Shown here: one piece after another, positions 32,513-42,947 of the stretch | Layout: every line of letters begins with the position of its first letter | Numbering within the stretch: the stretch's first letter is position 1 | From: Bacteroidota bacterium | Lineage (GTDB): Bacteria > Bacteroidota > Bacteroidia > AKYH767-A > OLB10 | Assembly (NCBI GenBank): GCA_016722525.1 | Contig: JADKJB010000004.1 | Coordinates: 1-64,000, forward strand | Direction: 5' to 3' | DNA: 64,000 nucleotides | Translations under genes and position numbers: made by a program | Notes under the pieces: model-generated | Told to the model about the DNA's origin: nothing | The model's input: only the letters and a program-made list of their open reading frames with translations | Database searches by the model: none

Positions 32513-33463
32513 TTATTTTCTCAATTCTTTCAGCCAGTTGAGAATATTGTTTTCAACACGTTCATTTACTGAAGTTGTTTCAGCACGAACAAATTTTTCA
32601 CCTCTAACAATTTCATAAAGTTCAATATACCTTTCTGAAACCATATTTACTATTTCAGAATTCATTTCCGGTACAACTTGTCCCTCCAGTCCCTGGAAAT
32701 TATTTTCAATCAGCCATTGTCGTAAAAACTCTTTGGATAACTGCTTCTGCTGGATTCCTTTTAACTGTCTCTCCTCATACCCATTCGAATAAAAATAGCG
32801 GGATGAATCAGGAGTATGAATTTCATCAATAACCATAATTTCGCCTTCTGATTTACCGAATTCGTATTTAGTATCAACAAGTATTAATCCTTGTTGGGCT
32901 GCCATTTCGGTGCCTCTCTGAAATAATTTGTGTGTGTATTTTTCAAGCATCAGATAATCGTCCTCACCAACAACCCCATTTTCAATAATTGCTTCTCTTG
33001 ATATGTCTTCATCATGCCCATGATTACTTTTAGTAGTTGGGGTGATAATGGGATGTGGCAATTTGTCGTTTTCTTTCAGTCCTTCCGGAAGAATTACTCC
33101 ACATAATTCTCTACCACCACTTTTGTAAGTTCTCCATGCATGTCCGGCAAGATAGCCCCGAATAACCATTTCCACTCTGTATGGAACGCACATTTTACCA
33201 ATGGTAACATTTGGATCTGGAACAGCTAAAATCCAATTAGGGACATCTTCTTTGGTGGCTTCCATAAAATAAGCAGCAAGTTGGTTCAGCACTTGCCCTT
33301 TAAAAGGAATTGCTTCAGGTAAAACCACATCAAAAGCTGAAATGCGATCACTCACAATCATGACCATATATTTATTATCGATAGTATAAACATCACGAAC
33401 CTTTCCTTTATAGTACATGGTTTGTCCGGGAAAATGAAATGATGTAGTTTTTAATGTATTCAT
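32513..33463 (-). CDS. purC: Phosphoribosylaminoimidazole-succinocarboxamide synthase
   Basis: 316 residues from ATG 33463; an in-frame TTG nine bases earlier is also possible. Joins Asp to CAIR with ATP in step 8 of IMP synthesis. Motifs: GKVRDVYTIDNKYMVMIVSD at the front (the KVRD-Y-x nucleotide loop), SDRISAFDVVLP, VRGYLAGHAWRTYK in the sequence VIRGYLAGHAW, and LVDTKYEFG. Length fits the long eukaryote-like form seen in Bacteroidota. It starts 16 bases after lptD and may be co-transcribed with it. Confidence 0.95.
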   Translation of the reverse strand: MNTLKTTSFHFPGQTMYYKGKVRDVYTIDNKYMVMIVSDRISAFDVVLPEAIPFKGQVLNQLAAYFMEATKEDVPNWILAVPDPNVTIGKMCVPYRVEMVIRGYLAGHAWRTYKSGGRELCGVILPEGLKENDKLPHPIITPTTKSNHGHDEDISREAIIENGVVGEDDYLMLEKYTHKLFQRGTEMAAQQGLILVDTKYEFGKSEGEIMVIDEIHTPDSSRYFYSNGYEERQLKGIQQKQLSKEFLRQWLIENNFQGLEGQVVPEMNSEIVNMVSERYIELYEIVRGEKFVRAETTSVNERVENNILNWLKELRK

Positions 33464-33478
33464 AATATTCAATTCAGT

Positions 33479-36047
33479 TTAATCGTAGATATCATTTTTC
33501 TTGGATAGTTTTAAATCTTGAAGTACAGATGATTTTACATTGATCTGGAAATAATAGTTTTGTTGATTTCCAAAAGGTACCCAATTCGCTCGCATCTCCC
33601 AGCAATGAAGATCCTGTAAATTCCTATAGAAGTATAGGATAAATCTTTAGCTCTAAAATCATAACCTGAGTTAAAAGTGAGTTTCCATTTGGGTGTAAGT
33701 GACAGATCGCCAAAGAAGTTTAAAGTCTGATTTATTTCCGAATCAAGTATTCCGGGACGGAATAGGAGAGATTGTAATTTATGGAAAGATTGTATGGTAT
33801 GACTAAATCTTCTTCCGGACTAGTTTTTTTTGATGGGCCTGTCCCGGGAGTTTTCTTTTTAGTGTTGTTGTTCAGTGCAAAACTAACCGCAAAAGAGGAA
33901 CTTACTAGTCGAGCGAGTCTGTTGTTTTTTTCAAGCTCAGAGGTATTTATTCTGCTTCCTGATTCATCCAATGCATAAGGATCGAAGCTGGCTGATAAGT
34001 TAATATTCACACGATCAAACAAAATAGTTCTTCCATTAATGTTAATGTTTGACCAATTAAAGGAATCTACAGCCGTATTGTAGGAAACCCCTGCAGCTAA
34101 ACTTTCAAATATTTTTATTTTTTTAAAATTAACGGAGGTATCAGTGACACTTCTGGTTTTCATTTCCAGATTATTATCCAGATTAAAACCTATTACTCCA
34201 TATTTACCTGATGGGGCTCCTCCAAAAATACCTGTTTCAAAAATGGAATACTGCGCCACATTGCCTTCTGCATCGGTTTGATATTCTTTGTAATATTTAT
34301 AAGATGGGTCACTGTAATCGGGTCGGTATCCGTATGAAATGGTAGGTGACATTACATGGCGCAGTGCTGCAATTTTTCCTTTTCGGAATTGCAACATTCC
34401 ATATACTCTTGTATTCATGCTGGCTGAAAACAGGAAGTCGCGGGAAGCTCTGAATGCACTAATAGTATCTGTAATGATACTATCATTTGCTGCATCATAA
34501 TTTTTGCGTATGGTTTTCGTATACCATTTCTCATTGTAGGAGATAGAAGGCGATAGAGTAAAGTGCTTTAATATTTTAAATGAAGTACTTACAGGAATGC
34601 TGTGAGACATACCATATCTGAACTGGTCAGCACTTCCTTCTTTGAACAACAGTGAATCTTTGGTTTGAATAGAATTTTGGAAATTGTTCTGGTAGCTGAT
34701 ACCAATTTTTTCAAACCATTTTTCCGTCCCTACAGCCACTCTTCTTTTGAAAGGATACAATCTGTTTACGCTGAAATTGGTATTGGGTAAACTCAATGAA
34801 ACATCCTTGGTAATTGTATTTTGTGAATGCGATAAACTTGAAGTAAAGGCATAGGGTTTGCCGGGCCATGATTTTGACCAAGCCACTGATGATTGAAAGG
34901 TATTAGTTAAGTAATTGGATGCCGATGACAAATTATTCTGGTAATAACTGGAACTTCCAGCATTCACATTGGCAGAAAAAACACTGCTTGGTCGTGCTTT
35001 AGAATCCTGTCTGTGATTCCATCGTATGAAAAAATCTTTTGATAAGTTATAATCAGGAAGTTCTTTTTCTGAGGTTTTTATTTCTGAATAACTAACTGAT
35101 ACATTTCCATTATACCGATAGCGATTGGCATAATTGGAATTAAGTTTTACTGCCCAGCTGCCTAAAGTATATATATCTGTAGTGATTGCAAAATCTACCA
35201 CATCTCCAATTCCAAAATAGTAGCCGCCATCTTTAAAATAAAAACCCAATCGCCCCGATTCACCATATGCAGGTAATAGAATGCCTGCCGACCGACTTTT
35301 TCTGGTTGGGAAAAATCCAAACGGAATAGCTAAAGGCATGGGCACATCTTCAATTACCAGATAAGCCGGTCCGGTAACTACTTTATTGTTTTGCACTACT
35401 TTTAGTTTTTTGGCTGAAATGGAGTAGTGAGGATGAGGAAGATCACATGTGGTATATGCACCATTTCTGATAAAATAGTTGCGCTCATCAATTTTTTTAA
35501 TTGTTTGCCCTAAAATAAACCCATCCCCCTGTTTGGTATTAACCTGAGTAATTTTGCCTTTTTTTGTATCGAAATTATAAATTACAGTTTTGGCAGTAAA
35601 CATGTCGGCTCCCTGTTTGAATATGGGAAGTCCTGATTCGTTGCCAGTACTATCCACCACACCTCGTGCGAATAACTTTCTCGTTGTCCAGTCTACTTCA
35701 ATGTACGCAGCATCCATTTGAATGTCTTCATAATTGACTTTAGCATTTCCGTAGAGGTATACTCGCTCGCCTTCAATATCAAATTTGATTGAATCATCGG
35801 CTGTGTAATGAACTTTCGATTTTAATTCTTCACTGGTAGTAAGTTGCAATGAATCTGTGACGAGTGAATCGTTTGAATTACGCACTAGTGTATCCGGGAC
35901 AAATGAAACTGTATCAACAATCAGGGTTTTGGCCAAACTGTCGGTAGTTATCTGCGCTTTTAGTTCAACTACTGATGCGATGCAAAATAAAAGCAGGGCA
36001 AAAGCGGTTAATATTTTTGTTGATATTGAATTCCCGGTTATGGGCAT
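33479..36047 (-). CDS. lptD: LPS-assembly protein LptD, Bacteroidota type
   Basis: About 856 residues; outer-membrane beta-barrel that inserts lipopolysaccharide. A leader (ILTAFALLLFCIASVVELKA) is followed by the OstA/LptA-like beta-jellyroll (about 80-190: NAKVNYEDIQMDAAYIEVDW), a PMPLAIPFGFFPTRK stretch and then the barrel. The frame is open from 36047 to 33732. A break near 33740 and a second near 33620 separate the end, which after correction reads WEMRANWVPFGNQQNYYFQI and finishes at 33479. This C-terminal block is typical of the family and absent from the truncated reading. Divergent from the amidase at 36100. Confidence 0.88.
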
Positions 36048-36099
36048 CGCAAGGTTAAGAGGAGTAATTTTGAGGTCTCAAAGCTAAAGAAAATAAAAA

Positions 36100-37345
36100 T
36101 TGTCTCCATTGAACAAACTATTCATATCCACTATTTTACTGTTATCTATCCTGTTTACCTCATTTTCAACGGGAAACAATCGTCCAAAGTATCAAATTCG
36201 AACTATTGTTATTGATGCCGGCCACGGAGGACATGACACAGGTTGTCTCGGTTCTTCAAGTCAGGAGAAGCATATTGCTCTTTCTGTATCACTCAAACTG
36301 GGAGCTTTAATCGAAAAATTGTTTCCCGAAGTCAATGTCATTTATACCCGAAAAACGGATGTTTTTATCGAATTGCATGAACGTGCAGCAATTGCTAACC
36401 GGAATAAAGCCGATCTTTTTATTTGTATCCATTGTAATTCAGGACCTTCAGCGGCTTTTGGTGCCGAAACTTATGTGATGGGTCTTCACAAAACAACCGA
36501 TAACTTATCTGTTGCGAAACGGGAAAACTCTTCTATTTTATTAGAAAAGGATTACAAAAGTAAGTATGATGGCTTTGACCCGAATTCGCCTGAAGCTAAC
36601 ATCATATTTTCGTTGTATCAAAATACTTTCATGAATCAAAGCCTGAATTTTGCTTCGCTCGTGCAAAAGCAGTTTGAACAAAATGCTGGCAGATTTAATA
36701 GAGGTGTGAAACAAGCAGGATTTCTGGTGCTTTTTAAAACTGCAATGCCTAGTGTGTTGATAGAACTGGGTTTTCTCACAAATCGAACTGATGAAAAGTT
36801 CCTGACAAGCGAAAAAGGACAAGATGTCATGGCTAATTCGATGCTCAAGGCTTTTAAAGAATATAAATCTGATACCGCGAAGAAAGCCGGAGGTCAATAC
36901 AATGATGATAATCAAGATGTTGCCGATAGCGAGGAAGAAAAAAGGCTGTTATTAAGAATGAAAAGAAAAATGATACTTCCATTGAAAAACTCCTGAAGTA
37001 ATTGATAGTCAAGTTGTAATTGTTGAACAAGTTAAAGAAGCACCACCTATTATTCCCGCTACTCATGAAGCGGGCAGGGTTTTTTATACTATTCAGGTTG
37101 GAGCCACTGCCAATTCATCTCCTAAGGATGAAATCAGATTCAATAAAGTAAATCAATTGCGAAAATTGATAGGAGATGATGGCATGACTCGCTTTTATTC
37201 AGGCATTTATGATGATGTTGAGGTTGCACGGAAATCTTTACAGGACCTGAAACAGGCGGGTTTTAAGGATGCTTTTATTTGCGCTTTTTCAGGAGCAAAA
37301 AGGATTTCTGTTACCGAAGCAGGTCAATTGCTGAAAAGAAAGTAA
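36100..37345 (+). CDS. N-acetylmuramoyl-L-alanine amidase with C-terminal SPOR-like domain
   Basis: About 415 residues. Cleaves the amide bond between MurNAc and L-Ala during cell separation. A leader (LFISTILLLSILFTSFST) precedes the Amidase_3 domain: zinc ligands in VIDAGHGGHDTG, the EKHIALSVSLKLG helix, FICIHCNSGP and VLIELGFLTN. A basic linker follows and then a SPOR-like segment (VFYTIQVGATANSSPKD, GFKDAFICAF). Two missing A, near 36943 and 36989, break the linker. There is no ATG; TTG at 36100 or 36112 is the apparent start. The divergent lptD and following mce gene form a conserved Bacteroidota order. Confidence 0.85.
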
Positions 37346-37411
37346 ATTCGCATTCTGTATCAACGTCTTGTTTCCTTAATTGCTATTACCAAAAATCATT
37401 AATAACCGATT

Positions 37412-38370
37412 GTGAAATTATCAAAAGAAGTAAAAGTAGGAATCCTTGTGACCAGCGCGGTATTTGCTTTGTTTTGGGGAATGAATTACCTGAAAGGTAT
37501 GGATGTATTCACCGGACAAAATACCTATTATGCGGTATACAATCAGGTTGCCGGCTTAACAACTTCCAGTGAGGTTATTTTGAATGGGGTGAAAATTGGT
37601 CAGGTTCAAAAATTGAGTTCATAAAAGATAACTCGGGCCGAATTTTAACAACTATGGTAGTTAAACAGAATGTATTTATTGGTAAAGAATCCATTGCACG
37701 TATCTCCAGTTCTGATTTATTAGGTGATAAAGCGGTCACTATTATTTTAAACACTACATCTGAAGCATTATCCGATGGCGATACGCTAAGTTCTGATGTA
37801 GAAACTACCTTGACGGATCAGGTAATGCCTATTAAAGATAAAGCAGAAAGTCTTATTCAATCACTCGATTCAGTTGCGGTAGCCCTAAAAGGAGTTTTTA
37901 ATCCGAACACACAACGGAATCTTAATTCAAGCTTTAATAACCTTGATAAAACAATGGCAAGTATTGAAAGAGCTTCTGCCAGTCTTGATAATCTTGTATC
38001 ATCTGATAATAGTAAATTAACAAAGATGATAGCTAATATTGAATCCATTACCGGGAACATTAAGAATAACAATGAATCACTGGCAAATGCACTTAAAAAT
38101 ATCTCTTCCATAACCGACTCACTTGCCAAATCTAATCTTGCAGCTACTATCAACAGTGCAAATCAAACCTTAAAGGAAACGGCTGCCATTATGGGAAAAA
38201 TAAATAAAGGCGAGGGAACCATTGGAATGCTTATTAATAACGATAGTCTATATGTTGCATTGGAACAGTCTGCGGTTAATCTTGATAAGTTATTAATTGA
38301 TTTGAAACAGAATCCTAAACGATATGTTCACCTATCTGTTTTTGGTGGTGGAGGAAAATCAAAAAAATAG
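37412..38370 (+). CDS. MCE/MlaD family lipid-transport protein
   Basis: About 319 residues from a GTG start. Residues 7-25 form an N-terminal membrane anchor (VGILVTSAVFALFWGMNYLKG). The MlaD domain (AVYNQVAGLTTSSEVILNGV, then ISSSDLLGDKAVTIIL) and a long helical, coiled-coil-like tail rich in Ser/Asn follow. A missing T near 37617 splits it into 37412-37624 and 37654-38370; the join SFIKDNSGRIL restores the domain. MCE proteins form hexameric lipid channels across the periplasm; partners such as MlaE/MlaF are not in this window. Confidence 0.85.
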
Positions 38371-38414
38371 TAATCTTCTGAAAAATGTTACCTTTTAATA
38401 TTGTCCTGTAATTT

Positions 38415-39728
38415 ATGATAAGCAGTATCATATTTATTATTTTGCTTGCTTCAGGTGTAATTTTTTTTACAATGAGCATCAAAAAAATTCTGCGCAATAT
38501 CCGACTGGGTCGCGATGTCAATATTAACGATCAATCAGGAAAACGATGGATTACTATGGCTCGTGTTGCACTTGGTCAGTCGAAAATGGTGACACGGCCG
38601 GTGGCAGGATTTTTTCACATTATTATTTATGTTGGTTTTATCATTATTAACTTCGAAGTTCTTGAAATAATAATTGATGGTATTTTTGGGACACATCGGA
38701 TTTTCGCTAATCCATTAGGTTCCATATATAATTTTTTCATTGGTAGTTTCGAGATTTTAGCATTTGGTGTTTTGGTTGCTTGTGTTGTTTTTTTCTCACG
38801 CAGAAATATAATCCGACTGAATAGATTTATAAGTAAAGATCTAGATGGATTTCCGAAATCCGACGCGAATATTATTTTAATTGTTGAAGTAATTCTGATG
38901 TCATTGTTTTTAAGTATGAATGCTGCTGATCAATTGCTTCAGGAAAGGGGTGCTGAACATTATATCAAAGCTGGTGCCTTTCCGGTGAGTTCATTGTTGG
39001 TTCCTTTACTTTCAAATATCTCTACAGAAACGCTGATTGCTATTGAACGATTTTGTTGGTGGCTGCATATCGCTGGAATTTTATTATTCTTGAATTACGT
39101 TCCTTTTTCTAAACACTTTCACATATTTCTTTCTTTTCCGAATACCTGGTATAGTAACTTGAATAAAAAAGGAAAATTTACCAATTTGGAATCTGTTACC
39201 AATGAAGTAAAGTTAATGCTCGATCCTTCAGCGGTTCCACCACCATCAACTCCTGGTGCAGCTCCGGTTCGTTTTGGCGTTAAAGATGTGCGCGATCTGA
39301 CATGGAAAAATCTGATGGATTCTTACTCGTGTACTGAATGCGGACGATGTACTTCTGTTTGTCCTGCCAACATTACCGGTAAAGCACTTTCACCAAGGAA
39401 AATAATGATGGATACCCGCGACCGTTTGGAAGAGGTTGGAAGAAATATTGATCAGCGTGGTCCTGAATATGATGATGGTAAATCATTACTCAACGATTAT
39501 ATTTCCCCTGAAGAATTGTGGGCTTGTACCACTTGTAATGCATGTGTTCAGGCTTGCCCGGTGAACATTGATCCATTATCCATCATCATTGATATGCGAC
39601 GTTTTCTCGTCATGGAACAATCGGCAGCCCCTTCAGAACTTAACGGTATGTTTACTAAAATTGAAAATAATGGTGCCCCATGGCAGTTCTCACCAGCCGA
39701 TCGTTTGAACTGGGTGAATAAGGACTAA
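38415..39728 (+). CDS. Membrane-bound Fe-S oxidoreductase, heterodisulfide-reductase-like
   Basis: 437 residues. The first about 260 hold five or more transmembrane helices as in the nitrate-reductase gamma family (KMVTRPVAGFFHIIIYVGFI). Two 4Fe-4S motifs follow: CTECGRCTSVCPANITGK near residue 305 and CTTCNACVQACPVNIDP near 371. It probably passes electrons between the quinone pool and its partner, the CCG-domain protein encoded 11 bases downstream. The donor and acceptor are unknown. The order amidase-mce-FeS-FeS-small protein is recurrent in Bacteroidota. Confidence 0.88.
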   Translation: MISSIIFIILLASGVIFFTMSIKKILRNIRLGRDVNINDQSGKRWITMARVALGQSKMVTRPVAGFFHIIIYVGFIIINFEVLEIIIDGIFGTHRIFANPLGSIYNFFIGSFEILAFGVLVACVVFFSRRNIIRLNRFISKDLDGFPKSDANIILIVEVILMSLFLSMNAADQLLQERGAEHYIKAGAFPVSSLLVPLLSNISTETLIAIERFCWWLHIAGILLFLNYVPFSKHFHIFLSFPNTWYSNLNKKGKFTNLESVTNEVKLMLDPSAVPPPSTPGAAPVRFGVKDVRDLTWKNLMDSYSCTECGRCTSVCPANITGKALSPRKIMMDTRDRLEEVGRNIDQRGPEYDDGKSLLNDYISPEELWACTTCNACVQACPVNIDPLSIIIDMRRFLVMEQSAAPSELNGMFTKIENNGAPWQFSPADRLNWVNKD

Positions 39729-39739
39729 ATAAATTAGAT

Positions 39740-40535
39740 ATGTCAAACACTATTTTAAAAGTATCAACTATGTCTGAAATGGCTTCCAGGGGTGAAACTC
39801 CTGAAATTTTATTTTGGGTAGGTTGTGCTGGTAGCTTTGATTCAAGGGCACAGAAAATTACCAGAGCCATAGCATTGATTCTTCAGCATACCGGAATATC
39901 TTTTGCAGTTTTAGGTACCGAAGAAAGTTGTACAGGTGACCCTGCTAAAAAGAGCTGGCAATGAGTTTTTATTTCAAATGCAGGCAATGACCAATATTGA
40001 GGTGTTGAATGGCTATGGTGTAAAGAAAATTGTTACCGGTTGTCCACATTGTTTTAATATTATTAAAAATGAATACCCCGGTTTAGGTGGTAGCTATGAT
40101 GTGGTGCATCATTCTGAATTGCTTCAGCAATTAATTAATGATGGTAGATTGAAAGTAGCAGGTGGAACTTTTGCCGGAAAAAAAATTACTTTCCATGATC
40201 CTTGTTACCTTGGAAGAGCAAATGATGTTTATGAAGCACCCAGAGAGGTGATTTCTAAGCTGGACGCTGCCCTCACTGAAATGAAAAGGAGTCGTGCAAA
40301 TGGATTGTGTTGCGGCGCCGGTGGTGCTCAAATGTTTAAAGAACCCGAAAAAGGTAATAGAGATATTAATATTGAACGAACAGAAGAAGCATTAGCGCTA
40401 GAGCCTGAAGTGATAGCCGTTGGATGCCCTTTTTGTATGACTATGATGACCGATGGTGTTAAACATTTTGAAAAAGAACAAGATGTTAAAGTATTGGATA
40501 TTGCTGAATTAATTGCAACTGCTAACGATTTATAA
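39740..40535 (+). CDS. (Fe-S)-binding protein with CCG domains, HdrB/GlpC-like
   Basis: About 264 residues in pieces 39740-39964 and 39936-40535. Cysteine-rich CCG motifs: CTGDPA, GCPHCFNIIKNEYP, HDPCYLGRANDVYE, LCCGAGGAQMF and VGCPFCMTMM, which can hold a noncubane 4Fe-4S cluster. One extra A near 39950 breaks it; without it the text runs DPAKRAGNEFLFQMQAM. It pairs with the membrane Fe-S subunit immediately upstream. Redox substrate unknown. Confidence 0.87.
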
Positions 40536-40546
40536 TAAGCTGTACT

Positions 40547-41028
40547 ATGTACGTTGAATTCGATACTCTTCCCGGATCTTCAAAAGTTTGGATCTATCAG
40601 GCTTCAGGGTTGATGAATGACCAGCAAGTGGAAACTATTTTTAATGAAGCTAAAGTTTTTATTGAAACATGGACTGCTCATCAGGCAGAGCTGAAAGCCA
40701 GTGTTGCCATGTTTCTTAATTTATTTTTAGTTATAGCTGTTGATGAATCTTTTAATGATGCCTCCGGATGCAGTATTGATAAAAAAGTTCATTTTGTAAA
40801 GCACCTGGAACAAAAACAGGTTTAAATTTTTTTGACAGAATGAAAGTTGCCTATTTAGATGGTACTTCTATTCAGATTGCATCCATGAACCACTTTTCTT
40901 CTTTATTGCAAACTAATAAAATTAGTGAAGACACTCTAATATTTAATAATCTTGTTGCCAATTTAGATGAATTCAAGAGTTCCTGGAAAACACCAATTAA
41001 AAATTCATGGCTGGCAAGTTTGATTTGA
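40547..41028 (+). CDS. Small conserved Bacteroidota protein (often labelled ABC transporter ATPase)
   Basis: About 160 residues in pieces 40547-40825 and 40840-41028. The text MYVEFDTLPGSSKVWIYQAS, WTAHQAELKASV, VDESFNDASGCSIDKKVHF and KVAYLDGTSIQIAS is one recognisable family. One base missing near 40818 divides it; corrected it reads GLNFFDRMKVAYLDG. No Walker motifs are present, so the usual database label of ABC ATPase is misleading. It consistently follows the Fe-S gene pair, suggesting a linked but unknown role. Confidence 0.75.
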
Positions 41029-41063
41029 AACATTCTATCTTAAAAAGTAAAAATTATTAATTT

Positions 41064-41891
41064 ATGCATTTAGCACAAGATCTCGACAGCCTTTTCACGT
41101 TTGCCTCTATGATCAGTCTCCTCACTTTGACTGTTCTTGAAATTGTATTGGGTATTGATAATATTATTTTCATTTCTATCATTGCCGGAAAATTACCTAA
41201 GAGTCAACAGAAAAGAGCAAGAGCAATTGGATTATCACTTGCCTTAATAATGAGAGTTGCGCTTCTATTCAGTATTACCTGGGTGGTTGGTATGAAAGGT
41301 GCCTTGTTTCACGTGTTGGATATCTCTCCCTGGGTGGTTTTAGATCTTACCGATGCTTATTTAAATGAAGTGTTGTGGAGTTGCTCCGGCAGAGACCTGA
41401 TATTGTTGGCCGGTGGAATTTTTCTTTTGTATAAAACCACTATTGAAATACGTCATAAAATAGAAGGGGAGGATGACTTGAAGGATCCATCTTTGAAAAA
41501 AGTTGCTCTTAATGCCGCAATTCTTCAAATTGTGATTATTGATATTGTTTTTTCTTTTGATTCTATTTTAACAGCGGTTGGACTTGTAGATAATTTGTTG
41601 ATTATGGTCCTTGCTGTTATTTTTGCTATGATTGTTATGCTTATTTTTTCTGAGAAAGTTTCAGATTTCGTTAACAACAATCCTACAATAAAAATGCTGG
41701 CTTTGGCATTTTTATTAATGATAGGTATGATATTGGTTGCAGATGCCTTCCATTTCCACGTACCAAAAGGATATGTTTATTTCTCAATGGCCTTCTCTTT
41801 ATTGGTGGAGTCTTTGAATATGCGAATGCATAAAAAGAAGCAGTTAAAAATTAAAGCTAAAATTCATAATGAGCCTAAAAAAGTAATTTAA
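41064..41891 (+). CDS. TerC family integral membrane protein
   Basis: 275 residues with about seven transmembrane helices. The family signature EIVLGIDNIIFISIIAG carries acidic residues within the membrane, repeated as IDIVFSFDSILTAVGLV. TerC/Alx members export Mn2+ or help load exported metalloproteins; the tellurite-resistance name is historical. The C-terminus is basic. No yybP-ykoY-like leader was recognised upstream. Confidence 0.9.
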   Translation: MHLAQDLDSLFTFASMISLLTLTVLEIVLGIDNIIFISIIAGKLPKSQQKRARAIGLSLALIMRVALLFSITWVVGMKGALFHVLDISPWVVLDLTDAYLNEVLWSCSGRDLILLAGGIFLLYKTTIEIRHKIEGEDDLKDPSLKKVALNAAILQIVIIDIVFSFDSILTAVGLVDNLLIMVLAVIFAMIVMLIFSEKVSDFVNNNPTIKMLALAFLLMIGMILVADAFHFHVPKGYVYFSMAFSLLVESLNMRMHKKKQLKIKAKIHNEPKKVI

Positions 41892-41983
41892 GAGTAAATT
41901 AATTACCTCGACTGCTATTAATTTTATAAGGGTTAATTTCATGGATTTATTTATTTTCGAACGAACTTTTAAAAGTCAAAGCA

Positions 41984-42537
41984 GTGAATATTCCAAATCT
42001 GATTTCTTCAATACGAATTATTTTAGCCCCCTTTTTGTGGTATCTGGTGTATGCCGACAATAAGATTGTTTTTACATGGTTAATTACCGTTGCATTTTTT
42101 ACCGATTTAATTGATGGCTTTATTGCACGAAGTACTCATCAGGTTTCTAAACTTGGAAGTAAATTGGATTCACTTGGTGATTCACTAACTATTCTATCTG
42201 GATTTGTAGGTTTAGCTGCATTCAATTTTGATTTAATACTCGAACATATTTTTATTATAGTTTTTGTTATCGCATTGCACATCATTCAATTGCTGCTGAG
42301 TTTATGGCGATATGGTAAACCAAGTAGCTTTCATACTTTGGCAGCTAAATCAGGGCATTGACTATTGGCGTTTTTATGCTCATTACACTTCATTTTTATT
42401 TTATTGATTGGCTGTTTTATTTAGCAATGATTTTGTTGATTTTTGATGCTATTGAAGAAAGTATCATGGTGTTACTCATTCCTGAATGGGAAAATGACAT
42501 TAAAGGAATATATTGGTTATGGAAAAGGAAACGATGA
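41984..42537 (+). CDS. CDP-alcohol phosphatidyltransferase family protein
   Basis: About 184 residues from a GTG start (NIPNLISSIRIILAPFLW). The catalytic signature D-G-x2-A-R-x8-G-x3-D-x3-D appears as DLIDGFIARSTHQVSKLG, then SKLDSLGDSL, inside a bundle of membrane helices. A G missing near 42357 cuts the frame at 42361. The next frame adds ALTIGVFMLITLHFYFID and ends WLWKRKR at 42537. Phosphatidylglycerophosphate synthase or a similar phospholipid head-group transfer is likely; the acceptor cannot be read from sequence. Confidence 0.85.
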
Positions 42538-42620
42538 GTTAGATTTTACTAACTCCTTAAAAATAGTTCCTGTTTTATTTTCAAAAAATTCTTTCCAAAT
42601 CTTTGTTAAAAATAAAATAA

Positions 42621-42653
42621 AAAAAACGTCTCTTAATAAGTAGACGTTTTTTT
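42621..42653. terminator. Bidirectional terminator between CDP-alcohol gene and tRNA-Pro
   Basis: AAAAAACGTCT (42621-42631) pairs with AGACGTTTTTT (42642-42652), with runs of A and T on opposite sides. It can end both the plus-strand gene and the minus-strand tRNA. Confidence 0.8.
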
Positions 42654-42655
42654 AG

Positions 42656-42729
42656 TCGGGGTGACTGGATTCGAACCAGCGACCTCCAGCACCCCATGCT
42701 GATACGCTACCGGACTGCGCTACACCCCG
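42656..42729 (-). tRNA. tRNA-Pro (anticodon GGG)
   Basis: 74 nt on the minus strand. Acceptor stem CGGGGTG with CACCCCG, discriminator A. The anticodon arm is TCAGC, loop ATGGGGT, GCTGG, placing GGG at positions 34-36. The T-arm is CTGGTTCGAATCCAG. The CCA end is not encoded. Reads CCC and CCU codons for proline. Confidence 0.93.
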
Positions 42730-42884
42730 AAAAATTTATTAGAGCGGCAAAAGTAATGATTTATTTTTTCTTCTCTATAACTGTATTTGAAACGTTCGCA
42801 AAATATTGGTATTCAGTGATATAAATTAATTACTTAGTATGTTAAATGAAAAGACTAGGCGGGTTATCAATTACTGCCGCTATA

Positions 42885-42912
42885 TTTGTTTAGTTACTTA
42901 TTACTATTTTTG
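42885..42912 (+). promoter_or_regulatory. Candidate promoter for the TonB receptor operon
   Basis: TTTG (42885-42888) and TATTTTTG (42905-42912) match the two Bacteroidota promoter elements, with a spacer of 16 bases that is shorter than usual. The ATG follows at 42948. Confidence 0.35.
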
Positions 42913-42947
42913 TGCAGCAGCAAAATAATTTTTTTTAATACCTGTTT

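Noticed and set aside
36100..36996. Amidase as a complete 298-residue protein
   Set aside because: The following frame carries a SPOR-like segment, and two missing A in runs join it; the short form would lose that domain.
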